From assembly GCA_963776505.1 (NCBI GenBank), contig CAVZNH010000051.1, positions 1 to 64,000 on the forward strand: a stretch of 64,000 nucleotides of DNA, written 5' to 3'. Shown here in pieces: positions 1 to 9,681 of this stretch (position 1 is its first letter; each line of letters starts with the position of its first letter). The translations under genes were made by a program, and so were the position numbers. The notes beneath the pieces are model-generated. The model was not told the origin of the DNA. It was given only the letters and a program-made list of their open reading frames with translations, and searched no databases. The DNA is from JAMXLO01 sp963776505 (GTDB lineage: Bacteria; Pseudomonadota; Alphaproteobacteria; Acetobacterales; Acetobacteraceae).

Positions 1-2674
1 GCCGTGGTCACGGCGGCGCTGGACGCTCTGGTGTTCACGCCAGCCATAGATCAGGTCACGCCAGGCAGACCGTCACCACCACCTTTACCATCGCGGACAC
101 CGATACGGCGCTGGCCACTGCGACAGACAGCACGACGACCGTCGTCGCCACCGATGTCGGTCCCCCAACGCTGACAACGCCACTCTCGGCAACGGTCAAT
201 CAGGGCGCGCCGACGCTCATCGCCGGGCTCAGCCTGGCGGAGATCGCCAACGTCGCCGGCGAGACGTTCACCGTCACGCTGGCCGATACAAACGGCTTGC
301 TCTCGGCAACCGGTACCGGCGTGACCGGCTCGGGCACCACCAGCCTCACGATCACCGGGTCGCTGGCGACAGTGAACAGCGATCTGGCGACGCTGTCCGA
401 TACCGACGCCACGACCCCCTCCGACACCATCACGCTCAACGCCGTCGACAGCTTTGGCGTCGCAGCGGCACCGCAGAGCATCGCCGTGACGGTGACACCA
501 GGCCAGACGTTCACGCTGACCACCGGCTCGGACATAGTCGCCGGTGGCACCGCCAACAACATGATCATGGCCAAGACCGCCACCCTGACCGCCGGCGACA
601 ATATCAACGGTGGTACGGCGATGAACACGCTTGCGCTGCAAGGCGGGGGCACCTTCAATCTGGCGACGCCGGCGACGCTTATGAACGTCGCAGTCATCAC
701 AGCGCAGGAAGGCACGGGTGCGACCGCACAGACAGTGACGCTGCGTGCCGGGCTGAATGCGACCGTGAACGTGGCTGACCCGCCAGGTGCTTCGCCCACC
801 ATCACCATCATCGGCGCCGCCAACAGCGACGTCATCAACCTCGGCTCCGGCAACGACACGGTTACGCTGGGCGCGGGCGAGACAGTGAACAGCGGCGGCG
901 GCAACAACCTGTTCAAAGTTGCTTCGGCGACGCTTGGCAATGTGACCATCAACGGCGGCACAAAGGGGACCAACACACTCAGCGTCACTGGCGGCGGCAC
1001 CGGCATCATGGGCGCCGGCATCACCGGCATCACCACGGTGCAACTGGCGGCCGCAACAACATTCACTGCCAATGCCACAGCGGGGCTGAAAATTGTCGGC
1101 AGCGCTGGCGCGGATAACATCACCGCCGGTGGCGCGGGTCAGATTCTGAGCGGCGGCGCGGGGGCCAACACGTTGACCGGCTCCAGTGCCGGAAGCGACA
1201 TCTTCCGCGACACCGCCGCCGACCTGAACGGCGATACCATCGTCAACTTTCTCGCCACTGATGTCATTGACTTCACCGACTTCGCGTCGGCGACAGAATC
1301 AGCAAGGTCACGGTCGGCGCTACGAGCACCGTGCTGACGCTTCTCAGCGGCACCGGCACCACCAGCAAGGTCACCTTGTCCGGAACCTTCCAGGGCAACT
1401 TTGCCGTTGCGGCCGACACCACCGGGGGCGGCGGGACCGACCTGACCTTCGTGCCGACTGCAAACCTGCTCGACCGTGACCCTGCCGACAACGCCGGTGA
1501 ACATCACGACCGGGCCGGTGAGCACCACCATCGTCGCGACAGCGGCAACCCTGCTCCCCGCCGACAAGATCACCGGAGGCACCGGCACCGGCGTGGTCAA
1601 CACGTTGCAGTTGTCCGGCGGCGGGGCGTTCAACCTGGCGGCGGTGACGAAGCTGACAAACATCCAGGTCATCGCCGCGCAAGAGGGACAGGGAACGAGC
1701 GCGCAGACAGTTACGCTGAAAGCCGGACTGAACGCGACGGTGAACGTGGCCTCGGCCGCGGGGGGAGGCATCACCATCATCGGTGCCAACAACACCGATG
1801 TGATCAACCTGGGCGCGGGCAACGACACGGTAACGCTTGGGCGCCAACGAAACCGTCAACGGCGGCGCCGGCGCCGATATCTATAACGTCACCAAGTCAA
1901 CCATCGGCAACACCACCATCAAAGGCGGCACCGGCAGCAACACGCTGGTGGTGAACGGCGGCGGCAATGCGACGATGGGCGCCAAGATCACCGGCATCAA
2001 CGCAGTGCAACTGGCGGCGACGACGAACTTCACCGCCAACACCACAGCCGGCCTGAAGATCAGCGGCAGCAGCACCGGTGGTGATACCATCACCCTCGGC
2101 GCGCCAACGCAGAGCGTCATCGCCGGCGGTCCCAACGAGACGATAAAGGCCACCGCGGCCAATGCGGGCGCGTCGATCAGCGGTCTCGGCGCCAACAGCA
2201 CGCTGCAGATCACCAACGGCGGGACCATCGCGCTCAACGCCGCGACCGACGTCAACACGGTGAAGCTGAGCGCGGCGAGCAACCTGACGCTGAACGGGAT
2301 GCAGTTCATCACGGCGGTTGGGAGCGCTGGTGCCGACACGATCAAGGCAGGCGCCAGCAGCCAGACGCTGACCGGCGGCGCTGGAGCCGACACGCTGACC
2401 GGTTACTCCGGTGGTGGCGACATCTTCAAAGACACCGCCGCAAATCTGAACGGCGACACCATCGCCGGCTTCGTGGCCAGCGACACGATCGATTTGACCA
2501 ACCTGGCCTTCGCCGGCTCCACGGTGACCGCAGGTGGCCAGCGGCGCCAACACGAAGGTTACGGTTGCCTCGGGCTTGACCAGGTCCGTGTTCACTGTGG
2601 CCGGCACCTGGTCGTCCTCCGGCTTCCACCTGGCGTCCGACGGTGCGGCGGGCACGTTCCTGACGCATACCTGA
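1..2674 (+). CDS. Large beta-repeat (RTX-like) surface or secreted protein, 3' part, several frame changes
   Basis: The gene enters from the left edge. It is rich in Gly, Thr, Asn, Ala and Asp, with almost no Cys or Lys, as in large secreted adhesin/RTX-like proteins. Near the start an Ig/cadherin-like stretch contains TVTTTFTIADTDTA. Two long homologous units follow (about 500-1290 and 1490-2520). Each has the landmarks QTVTL(R/K)AGLNATVNVA, SDVINLGSGNDTVTLG and NFTANTTAGLKI, and each ends in Asp/Gly-rich RTX-like nonapeptides such as GGAGADTLTG, then DIFKDTAANLNGDTI. The coding frame changes near 65, 1298, 1470, 1838 and 2535. Reading across them gives one continuous protein ending SDGAAGTFLTHT at the TGA 2672-2674. 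Calcium binding and cell-surface location are inferred from the repeats. No signal or anchor is visible because the 5' end is missing. Confidence 0.7.
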
Positions 2675-2740
2675 CCGAGGCACGACAGCTCAGCGTGGTG
2701 GCGGGTTGACTTTGCCGCCACGCCTGTCCACGACGACCGC

Positions 2741-3276
2741 GTGGTTACGATGCTGGTTTTGGTGGTGGGGCCCAGCGGGGCGGGCAAGGACACTCTGCTC
2801 GACGCGGCGAAACAGGCGCTGGCCGATAACGGTCGGTTCCGTTTCGTCCGCCGCGTCGTCACGCGCGGCGCTGACGCGGGCAGCGAGGCGCACGAGCCGG
2901 TCACGGAAGCGGAGTTCGTCAAACGCGACTTCGCACTTCAGTGGCAGGCGCACGGGCTGCGCTACGGCATTCCAGCCGGCACAATCGCAGACGGCATCGT
3001 CACAGTTGCCAACGTCTCACGCACAGTCATCTTCGAGGCTGCCCAACGCTTTCCGGTGCGCGTGATCGAGGTAACCGCCCCGCAGCACGTCCGGGCGGCC
3101 CGACTGGCATCGCGCGGACGCGAGGATGCGACGAAGTCGCCGCGCGGCTGGCACGCAGCGTTGCGATACCTGGTGGTATTCCAGTGGAAACGGTCGTCAA
3201 CGACGGATCGATGGACGACGGTCTGAAGCGTTTCCTCGACGCGCTCAACCGCGCAGCGGCAGACGCTCCCGGATGA
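2741..3276 (+). CDS. phnN: Ribose 1,5-bisphosphate phosphokinase PhnN
   Basis: PhnN phosphorylates ribose 1,5-bisphosphate to PRPP, the last step of C-P lyase phosphonate degradation. The Walker A loop VVGPSGAGKDTLL lies at the N terminus, and the guanylate-kinase-like pattern FVRRVVTRGADAG and LQWQAHGLRYGIP follow. The frame shifts near 3129 (one base apparently missing in gatgcgacg). Past it the expected C terminus appears (DEVAARLARS, then DGLKRFLDALNRA). Joined length is about 178 aa, usual for the family. The start may be GTG 2741 or ATG 2750; neither has a clear ribosome site. It runs opposite to the other phn genes, and its last 32 bases overlap the 3' end of the gene at 3245-3929. Confidence 0.85.
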
Positions 3277-3929
3277 CGAACGGCCTGCCAGGCGCGGGCT
3301 GCACGAACAGGCAGATATCGTTGACCCGGCGAGGCGTTGCAATTGCGTGGGCGAAGTAGGCCTCGGATGCCGGCATGAATACCTGCTTCTCCGCCGCGCT
3401 CAGCCTGCGCGTCAGCGTCAGGTGGAAGAACCAGGTATCGAACACGTACGGATAACCCCATCGCATCAGCATTTCGTCCTGCCGGGCGGTCAGATTTGCC
3501 CGCCGACGACGCGCAAGCTCGGTGTCGGGTGGCTGCGCACGAAATGCATCCAGATGTTCGACGCATGGCATCGGCCAGTGCCTGCAACGCGGCGCTCGTC
3601 GCAGTCTCGCGCAAGGCAAGAAAGCCGAACACGTCCTGCACGGAGAGCCCCGGCAGCTCGAACGGCGCAATGCGCTCGGCCAGCATCGTTGCGGCCGCAA
3701 CCACATCGTCCCACCCGTAACCACTGGCCAATCGCATCGGGGGCTTCAGCGTTGCGTGAAATCCGTACAGCCGCGGTTCCGCGGTGACTTCAGCGATATT
3801 GGCGACATCAGGTTGCGGCATCGGCGCGTCGCTTGTTGGATCGCGGCCAAGCCAGGCTGAGGCCGCCGCAAACAATGGATCATCGGCCTGCGGTGCATAG
3901 TACACCGCGACACGCGCGTCCGGACCCAT
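3245..3929 (-). CDS. DUF1045-type phosphonate operon protein, 2H phosphoesterase fold
   Basis: This is the phosphonate-associated DUF1045 family. Two HxT signatures of 2H phosphoesterases are visible, HAT in LYGFHATLKPP and HLT in FHLTLTRRL. One frame change near 3565 separates the halves. Reading across it gives about 227 aa, normal for the family, with LDAFRAQPPD and ELARRRRANL in the joined middle and RRVNDICLFVQ near the end. It begins at the stop of phnM and so lies last in the minus-strand phn operon. No phnP (cyclic ribose phosphate phosphodiesterase) is in the window. A 2H enzyme could fill that role, but this is inference. Confidence 0.75.
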
Positions 3930-5062
3930 CAGGCAACGCGCTCGCCGGCCCGCCAGACCTGCCGCACCACCGGCAACCCCTCATGCAGGCGAACGCGCAC
4001 CAGATCCGCCCGCTGCCCTGGTTCCAAACTTCCCCGGTCATCCAGTCCGGCAAGCCGCGCCGGCCTGTCAGTCACCAGCGAGACCGCCTGTGGTAACCCG
4101 ATGCCCTGCGCACATTGAAACGCCGCTTCCACGAGACTGTTCGGCACATAGTCGGAAGCGAAGGCATCAACCGCGCCGTTCTCAAGCAGCGCCGCGGCAG
4201 CGACGTTGCCGGAATGCGAGCCGCCACGGACGATGTTGGGCGCACCGGCGATGACCTGCATGCCGGCCGCCTTCGCTGCCTGCGCCGCCTGCATGGTGAC
4301 TGGAAATTCGCTTATGCCGATGCCGTCGGCCGCGTTCTCCGCGATCTCCTGCTCGGTCCTGTCGTCATGGCTGGCAATCGCGATGTCTCGACCGGCGATA
4401 CGCTCGAGCAAAGCGCGGCGGTTGGGAATGCGCATCCGTTCGCGCTGTTCCCGCAATTCGCCGATGCGCTGTTCGATATATGCGTCGTCCAGACCGCCGC
4501 GGCGGCGCAGCGCACGGTAGAAGTCGAGATCGGCATACTGTCCTACACCGGGGCTGTGATCCATCAGGCTGACAATCCGCACCAGCGCGTGGTCGGCGAC
4601 AGTGTCGAACAGTGCCAGCATGTCCAGCGCGGGAACTTCGCAGCGCAGGTGCAGGAAGTGCTCGGACTTCAGCAGTCCTGCATCGTTGAGCGCATCGAGA
4701 TCGACCACCCCATCCTGGAACGTGCGCATGCGCTCCTTGTCGAAGCCAAGATCGCCAAGGCATAGCGCGTCGAACACCGTGGTGACGCCCGCAGCGGCGC
4801 ATTGCGCGTCATGCGCGACCATCGCGGAGCGCGAGGGCCAGCGGGCCAGCGACCGCGGCTGCACCTGCCGCTCCAGATTATCGGTGTGGGTATCGACGAT
4901 GCCCGCGATCAGGTAATCGCCGTCGAGGTCATGGGCGGGAAGCGCACCGGAACGGCCTGGCTGCACATCGGAGATGCGGCCGTCCTGCACCACCAGCGTT
5001 CCATGCAGCGTCGCATCGGGCAGGACCAGGATGGCGTTGGTGAGGATCGTCTCGTCAGTCAT
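3929..5062 (-). CDS. phnM: Alpha-D-ribose 1-methylphosphonate 5-triphosphate diphosphatase PhnM
   Basis: PhnM is an amidohydrolase-fold enzyme that removes pyrophosphate from alkylphosphonate ribose triphosphate, giving the substrate of PhnJ. Seen: the metal motif GIVDTHTDNLERQ near residue 55, LMDHSPGVGQY, IASHDDRTEQE, the late family signature GAPNIVRGGSHSGN, and the C-terminal ADLVRVRL of dihydroorotase-like enzymes. At 377 aa and uninterrupted it has normal length. The start overlaps the phnL stop by four bases, so the pair is probably translationally coupled. A second family member lies at 10506-11663. Confidence 0.93.
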   Translation of the reverse strand: MTDETILTNAILVLPDATLHGTLVVQDGRISDVQPGRSGALPAHDLDGDYLIAGIVDTHTDNLERQVQPRSLARWPSRSAMVAHDAQCAAAGVTTVFDALCLGDLGFDKERMRTFQDGVVDLDALNDAGLLKSEHFLHLRCEVPALDMLALFDTVADHALVRIVSLMDHSPGVGQYADLDFYRALRRRGGLDDAYIEQRIGELREQRERMRIPNRRALLERIAGRDIAIASHDDRTEQEIAENAADGIGISEFPVTMQAAQAAKAAGMQVIAGAPNIVRGGSHSGNVAAAALLENGAVDAFASDYVPNSLVEAAFQCAQGIGLPQAVSLVTDRPARLAGLDDRGSLEPGQRADLVRVRLHEGLPVVRQVWRAGERVA

Positions 5063-5769
5063 GCCGCATCCTGCAAAGGCCTCAGTGCGAACAGCCGGTC
5101 CGCGATCTTATCGCGCACATCCGTATCGTGACAGATCGCGATGATGGCTGTGCCGCGTGCCTTCGCCTCGTTGATCATGGCGACGACCACGGCGCGATTT
5201 TCGGCGTCGAGCGAGGCGGTGGGCTCATCCAACAGCAGCACGGGATGCTCGCCAATGAAGCCCCGCGCCAGGTTCACCCTCTGCTGTTCTCCGCCGGAGA
5301 ATGTGGCCGGCGGCAATCCATGCAACCGGCGTGGAATGTTCAGCCGCAGCAGCAGAGCGGTGGCGACCCGTCTCGCCTGGCCCTGCGCGCTGCCGCGGCC
5401 GACCAGGACCTCGGCAACGACATCGACTGCCGGAACGCGCGGTACGACGCGGAGGAACTGGCTGACATAACCCAGCGTCTCGTGCCGGACGGTGAGGATG
5501 GTGCGCGGATCGGCGGTAGCGAGATCGACCATCTTGCCCTGATGGCGGATGAGGATGCGGCCCGAATCCGCACGGTAGTTGCCATACAGGCTACGCATCA
5601 GCGTGGATTTCCCGACGCCTGACGGGCCGGACAGCACGACGCATTCGCCGACATGGAGTTCGAGGTCGATACCCGACAGCACAGGAATCCGCACACCCCC
5701 CTGGAGATGCAGGGTAAACCCTTTCGTCAGCGTGTCTGTGCGCAACATCAATCGCGGCGAGCAACTCAT
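5059..5769 (-). CDS. phnL: C-P lyase ABC-type ATPase subunit PhnL
   Basis: PhnL is an ABC-ATPase-like protein needed, with PhnG, H and I, for coupling phosphonate to ATP. It is not a membrane transporter. Walker A GPSGVGKSTLMRSLYGNY, Q-loop region YVSQFLRVVPRV, signature FSGGEQQRVNLARG, Walker B VLLLDEPTASLD and the switch His in AICHDTDVR are present. At 236 aa it has the usual length. It overlaps phnK upstream and phnM downstream by four bases each. Confidence 0.93.
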   Translation of the reverse strand: MSCSPRLMLRTDTLTKGFTLHLQGGVRIPVLSGIDLELHVGECVVLSGPSGVGKSTLMRSLYGNYRADSGRILIRHQGKMVDLATADPRTILTVRHETLGYVSQFLRVVPRVPAVDVVAEVLVGRGSAQGQARRVATALLLRLNIPRRLHGLPPATFSGGEQQRVNLARGFIGEHPVLLLDEPTASLDAENRAVVVAMINEAKARGTAIIAICHDTDVRDKIADRLFALRPLQDAA

Positions 5770-6542
5770 GCCTGCAATACCGAGCTGACAAGCAACTGCG
5801 TGTAGGGGTGCTGCGGATCATCCAGCACCTGATCCGTCAGCCCCTGCTCCACGACACGCCCGCGCTGCATCACCATGATGCGGTGCGCCAGAAGCCGCGC
5901 CACACCGATGTCGTGCGTCACCAGCACAGCGGCAATCTTGAGCCGCGTCACCAGCGAGCGGATCAGATCGAGTAGCCGCGCCTGCACCGATACATCCAGC
6001 GACCCAGTCGGTTCGTCCATGAATACCAGACGCGGGTGGGTTACCAGCGTTCGCGCGATCTGCAACCGTTGCAGCATGCCGCCCGAGAAGGTGCGCGGCA
6101 TGTCATCAACGCGGTTGGCGTCGATCTCAACCTGGGTCAGCCAGTCGATCGCCTGCTCGCGAATGTTGCCGTAGTGTCGGGCGCCCTGCGCCATGAGCCG
6201 TTCGCCGACATTGCCACCGGCAGTGACATTCATGCGCAGGTTCTGCCGCGGGTCCTGATGCACGAACCCCCAGTCGGAACGGTGCAGCGTACGTAGCGCC
6301 GGCGCGGGCATGGCGTGCACGTCGTGCAGATGCCCCGTCGGATCACGGTACCAGACAGCACCGCCATCGGGTGGCAGGCGGCCCGAAAGAACATTCAGCA
6401 ACGTGGTCTTGCCGGATCCCGACTCACCAACGACCGCAAGGATCTCGCCCGGCCAGAGGTCAACATCCACATCGGCCAGCGCGGTAAGTGCGCCATATGA
6501 CAGTGACAGGCCACGGGCTGACAACAGAGTTTCGCTAGTCAT
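5766..6542 (-). CDS. phnK: C-P lyase ABC-type ATPase subunit PhnK
   Basis: PhnK is the ABC-type ATPase that docks on the PhnGHIJ core. Walker A GESGSGKTTLLNVLSGRL, WGFVHQDPRQNLRMNV, signature FSGGMLQRLQIARTL, Walker B LVFMDEPTGSLD and LVTHDIGVARLLAHR are all seen. At 258 aa it matches the family. The start overlaps the phnJ stop by four bases. Confidence 0.93.
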   Translation of the reverse strand: MTSETLLSARGLSLSYGALTALADVDVDLWPGEILAVVGESGSGKTTLLNVLSGRLPPDGGAVWYRDPTGHLHDVHAMPAPALRTLHRSDWGFVHQDPRQNLRMNVTAGGNVGERLMAQGARHYGNIREQAIDWLTQVEIDANRVDDMPRTFSGGMLQRLQIARTLVTHPRLVFMDEPTGSLDVSVQARLLDLIRSLVTRLKIAAVLVTHDIGVARLLAHRIMVMQRGRVVEQGLTDQVLDDPQHPYTQLLVSSVLQA

Positions 6543-7405
6543 TCCGCTGCCTCCTTGAGGCCCTCGGCGCCGACGTGACCCGCTGCTCGCCGCTCCGCGC
6601 AGTGATCGGTGTCCGAGCAGACGAACAGCCGCCCGCCCCGATCATCGATCACCACCTCATCCAGATACGAATCGGTGGCACCGCACAGCCCGCATGAATG
6701 CGGTGCGCGGATCGGCCGGAACGGATGGTCGTCGAAGTCAAGCGAGCGCACCTCAGTCCAGGGCGGAATCGCATAGATCCGCTTCTCGCGTCCCGCACCG
6801 AACAATTGCAATGCCGGCATAAGGTGCATCTTCGGATTGTCGAAGGCGGGGATCGGGCTCGGCGACATCAGGTAACGCTGGTTCACCAACACCGGATAAT
6901 CGTAGCTGATCGAGATCTGCCCGAAGCGGGCAACGTCCTCGTACAGCTTCACATGCATCAGCCCGTAGTCGGCCAACGAATGCATGCGACGTGTCTCGAT
7001 GCGCGATGGCTCGAGCCTGAACAGCGGTTCTGGCTGCGGCACCTGATAGACAATGATCTGGTCGTCGCGCAGCGTCTTCTCTGGAATGCGATGTCGCGTC
7101 TGGATTACCGTCGCATCCGCGGTCTTCGTCGTGGTGCTGACGCCGGCGGTGCGCGCGAAGAAGCGCCGGATCGACACGGCATTGGTCGTGTCGTCGGCGC
7201 CCTGGTCGATGACCTTCAGCACATCGTCAGCGCCCAATACCGACGCGGTAACCTGAATTCCACCAGTGCCCCACCCGTAGGGCAGCGGCATCTCGCGTGA
7301 GCCGAACGGCACCTGGTGCCCTGGGATCGCAACCGCCTTCAACAGCGCGCGACGCACCATCCGCTTCGTCTGCTCGTCCAGGTAGGCGAAGTTGTAGCCC
7401 TTCAT
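6539..7405 (-). CDS. phnJ: Alpha-D-ribose 1-methylphosphonate 5-phosphate C-P-lyase PhnJ
   Basis: PhnJ is the radical-SAM-type enzyme that breaks the carbon-phosphorus bond. The iron-sulfur ligands have the family spacing C-x2-C-x21-C-x5-C (SCGLCGATDS ... LFVCSDTDHC) near the C terminus. The N terminus MKGYNFAYLDEQTKR matches the usual PhnJ start, so ATG 7405 is chosen (288 aa). A longer reading to 7459 would only translate the hairpin repeat just upstream, as PPSPLPQGEGE. The ribosome site is probably the purine arm of that repeat. It overlaps phnK by four bases. Confidence 0.95.
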   Translation of the reverse strand: MKGYNFAYLDEQTKRMVRRALLKAVAIPGHQVPFGSREMPLPYGWGTGGIQVTASVLGADDVLKVIDQGADDTTNAVSIRRFFARTAGVSTTTKTADATVIQTRHRIPEKTLRDDQIIVYQVPQPEPLFRLEPSRIETRRMHSLADYGLMHVKLYEDVARFGQISISYDYPVLVNQRYLMSPSPIPAFDNPKMHLMPALQLFGAGREKRIYAIPPWTEVRSLDFDDHPFRPIRAPHSCGLCGATDSYLDEVVIDDRGGRLFVCSDTDHCAERRAAGHVGAEGLKEAAE

Positions 7406-7414
7406 GGCCAGAAT

Positions 7415-7498
7415 CTCCCCCTCCCCTTGCGGGAGGGGGCTGGGGGGAGGGGGCGACACCAGAACCGCATGGCCCCCTCCCTCCGCGAGGGGAGGGGA
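7415..7498 (-). repeat. CCCCCTCCC/GGGAGGGGG hairpin repeat between phnI and phnJ (copy 1, double)
   Basis: The arms 7417-7425 and 7431-7439 are perfectly complementary (9 bp) around a 5-base loop, and a second, less regular C-rich/G-rich hairpin lies at 7473-7498. On the transcribed strand the G/A arm ends about 10 bases before the phnJ ATG. Copies of the same hairpin are at 17837, 29333 and 40845. It resembles the dispersed GC-rich palindromes of many alphaproteobacteria. Confidence 0.8.
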
Positions 7499-7526
7499 GT
7501 AGCTTCACCGCACGCCAGCTGCATTG

Positions 7527-8618
7527 TCATTCCGCGGCCTCCGCACGTTCCGTCGTCCGCGTGACCTCGCGTTGCAGTCGCCGCACATTCTCCAGCTCGC
7601 TTTGGAAATCGACGTAGTGCGGCAGCTTGAGGTGCTCGACGAACCCGGTCGCCTCGATGTTGTCCGAATGGTACAGCACGAACTCGACATTCTGGGCCGG
7701 AGCGGTAACTTCCTCGCCAAGTTCCTCTGCCCGCATCGCGCGATCGACCAGCGCCATTGCCATCGCCTTGCGCTCGGAAAAGCCGAACACCAGCCCATAA
7801 CCGCGGGTGAACTGCGGGGGTGCGGTCTTCGAGCCTTTGAATTGATTGACCATCTGACATTCGGTCACGGTGATGTCGCCGATATCGATGGCAAACCCCA
7901 GCTCCGGCGGCTCGATCTCCACTGACACCTCGCCCATGCGGATCTCACCGGCGAAAGGATGTGTGCCGCCATAGCCGCGCTGCGTCGAATAGCCGAGGGC
8001 CAGCAGAAATCCTTCGTCGCCGCGCGCCAGGGCCTGAAGCCGCATGTCACGAGCAGCAGGAAATGTCAGCGGCTGTCGCGTCAGGTCTCCGGGCTCAGCC
8101 TCGCCGTTTCCGTCAGGTTCGATCAGCCCCTCATCGCCAAGAATATCAGGCACGCGTGGCATCGCCGTCATCGTCTCACCGCCGCACGGCCCCGCAACCG
8201 TGGGGTCTCCGCCGGCCAGGCCGAAGTCAAGCAGCCGATGCGTGTAGTCATAGGTGGGGCCAAGCACCTGACCGCCAGGCAGGTCCTTGAACACCGCGGA
8301 AATCCGCCGCCTGATCTGCATTCCCGAAGTATCAACCGGCAGCGAATGAGCGAAGCGCGGCAACGTCGTGCGGTAGGCGCGCAGCAAGAACGCAGCCTCG
8401 ATCAGATCCCCCTGCGCCTGCTTCACCGCCAGCGCAGCAAGCTCCCTGTCGTACAGCGAGCCTTCGCCCATCGCGCGATCGACACTGCGGCCGAGCTGTC
8501 CGGCGATCTGCGCCAGCGACAGCTCCGGCACCGCCTGATCACCGCGTCTCTCCTCGGCCAGCCAGGCATGTGCATTGTCGATCGCCTGCTCGCCACCCTT
8601 GACCGTGACATAGGCCAT
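7527..8618 (-). CDS. phnI: C-P lyase core subunit PhnI (phosphonate-ATP coupling)
   Basis: PhnI, with G, H and L, displaces adenine from ATP by the phosphonate to give ribose 1-phosphonate 5-triphosphate. The N terminus MAYVTVKGGEQAIDNAHAWL is the usual PhnI start, so ATG 8618 is taken (363 aa). The frame stays open further upstream only as a phnH shadow. Also seen: RAYRTTLPRF, QIRRRISAVFKDLPGGQ, YDYTHRLLDFG, GYSTQRGYGGTHPFAGEIR, EVEFVLYHSDNIEATGF-type text and FVEHLKLPHYVDFQSEL. It starts two bases after the phnH stop. Confidence 0.94.
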   Translation of the reverse strand: MAYVTVKGGEQAIDNAHAWLAEERRGDQAVPELSLAQIAGQLGRSVDRAMGEGSLYDRELAALAVKQAQGDLIEAAFLLRAYRTTLPRFAHSLPVDTSGMQIRRRISAVFKDLPGGQVLGPTYDYTHRLLDFGLAGGDPTVAGPCGGETMTAMPRVPDILGDEGLIEPDGNGEAEPGDLTRQPLTFPAARDMRLQALARGDEGFLLALGYSTQRGYGGTHPFAGEIRMGEVSVEIEPPELGFAIDIGDITVTECQMVNQFKGSKTAPPQFTRGYGLVFGFSERKAMAMALVDRAMRAEELGEEVTAPAQNVEFVLYHSDNIEATGFVEHLKLPHYVDFQSELENVRRLQREVTRTTERAEAAE

Positions 8619-8620
8619 CG

Positions 8621-9202
8621 TCAGGCCTCCTCGATTGACACGCTGCGCGGCAACGCCGTCAGCGTCGTGCCGGCGCACAGGATCATGTCGACGCCACGCG
8701 GAAACAGCGCATGGTTGCGCTGCCAAACGGCAGCGAAGTCCGCTGGCAGACCGTCGCTCGCCAGCAGTGTCGGCTCGCGCAGGCCAGGGCCGGACAAACG
8801 ATAGCGCGTGCCGGTTCCCAGAGCACCAATCTGCAAGATCAGCGTCGCCGAACTCTCCGGTGCCTCATGCGAACCGGCCGACAATGCTTCAAGATCCGGC
8901 AGCGACAATCCCAATGCAAACGCGGCGTTGCCCGGCACATCGACGATGGATGCGCCGCAATGAAATGCCAGCCAGTCACCCACCGGCGCGACCAATGGCT
9001 CGAGCCACAGTGGTGTCTCGTTGTCGACCAGTGTCAGCAGCACCGCCGCAGTTGCCTGATCGAGGGGCGCCGGTGCGGCAAGCCTCGCGCCGACCCGATG
9101 CAGCCTGCCCGGGCGCGCCATCGCATCCAGCACCGCTCGGAATGTCGCCTGTGCTTCGCCAACCGGGTCGGTGAAGCCAGGCAGCGCAACTGTCGCACTC
9201 AT
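8621..9202 (-). CDS. phnH: C-P lyase core subunit PhnH
   Basis: Small core subunit of carbon-phosphorus lyase. Typical elements are the N-terminal GFTDPVGEAQATFRAVLDAM, PGRLHRVG, LTLVDNETPLWLEP and the C-terminal LRGPGL-like LSGPGLREPTLLASDGLP followed by FPRGVDMILCA. At 193 aa it is of family length. It overlaps phnG by four bases and is followed closely by phnI. Confidence 0.92.
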   Translation of the reverse strand: MSATVALPGFTDPVGEAQATFRAVLDAMARPGRLHRVGARLAAPAPLDQATAAVLLTLVDNETPLWLEPLVAPVGDWLAFHCGASIVDVPGNAAFALGLSLPDLEALSAGSHEAPESSATLILQIGALGTGTRYRLSGPGLREPTLLASDGLPADFAAVWQRNHALFPRGVDMILCAGTTLTALPRSVSIEEA

Positions 9203-9657
9203 GAGCGCATGTTCCGCATGGCAAAGAACTGCACGCGGGTCGCCGCCGCCTTCGCCGACACAGCGTCACGCCGTTCCTGCTGCATCGCGGCCAGTGGTTC
9301 GATGACCTTCTCCAGCAATGCATTCTGTCGCGTCGGGTCCTGCAACAGCGCGTCAGTCACCGCGGCCAGTTCCGCCAGCCGCTCATTGCGTCCCGCAATA
9401 TAGGCATGGCCGACGCATCCGACCTCGGTGCGCACGGTGCAACGCGTCGTGGTCATCTCGCCCAGGTTGAAAGGTGCGCCACCGCCGCCGGTGCGGCCAC
9501 GCACCATCACCAGTCCCGCCTCGGGTCCTCGCAGCACTCGATATGCCGGCAGCGTGCCAAGGCGTTCGCAGAGCTCGGCTGCATCAGAGCGGGCCAGCAC
9601 GGCCATCCAACGCCGACGCGCGGCGTGCGGTTGTTCCGGTGGCACTGCATCGGGCAT
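9199..9657 (-). CDS. phnG: C-P lyase core subunit PhnG
   Basis: First gene of the minus-strand phn operon. Family features are RRRWMAVLARSDAAEL, a central GLVMVRGRTGGGGAPFNLGE and TTRCTVRTEVGCVGHAYIAG, then KVIEPLAAMQQ(E)RRDA. At 152 aa it is normal. It shares a 78-bp divergent promoter region with phnF. Confidence 0.92.
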   Translation of the reverse strand: MPDAVPPEQPHAARRRWMAVLARSDAAELCERLGTLPAYRVLRGPEAGLVMVRGRTGGGGAPFNLGEMTTTRCTVRTEVGCVGHAYIAGRNERLAELAAVTDALLQDPTRQNALLEKVIEPLAAMQQERRDAVSAKAAATRVQFFAMRNMRS

Positions 9658-9681
9658 GGCAAGCGCCTGTGCTTGTTTGGA

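Noticed and set aside
7408..7459. N-terminal extension of PhnJ reading MSPPPPSPLPQGEGE
   Set aside because: It is translation of the hairpin repeat. The conserved protein starts at MKGYNF (7405).
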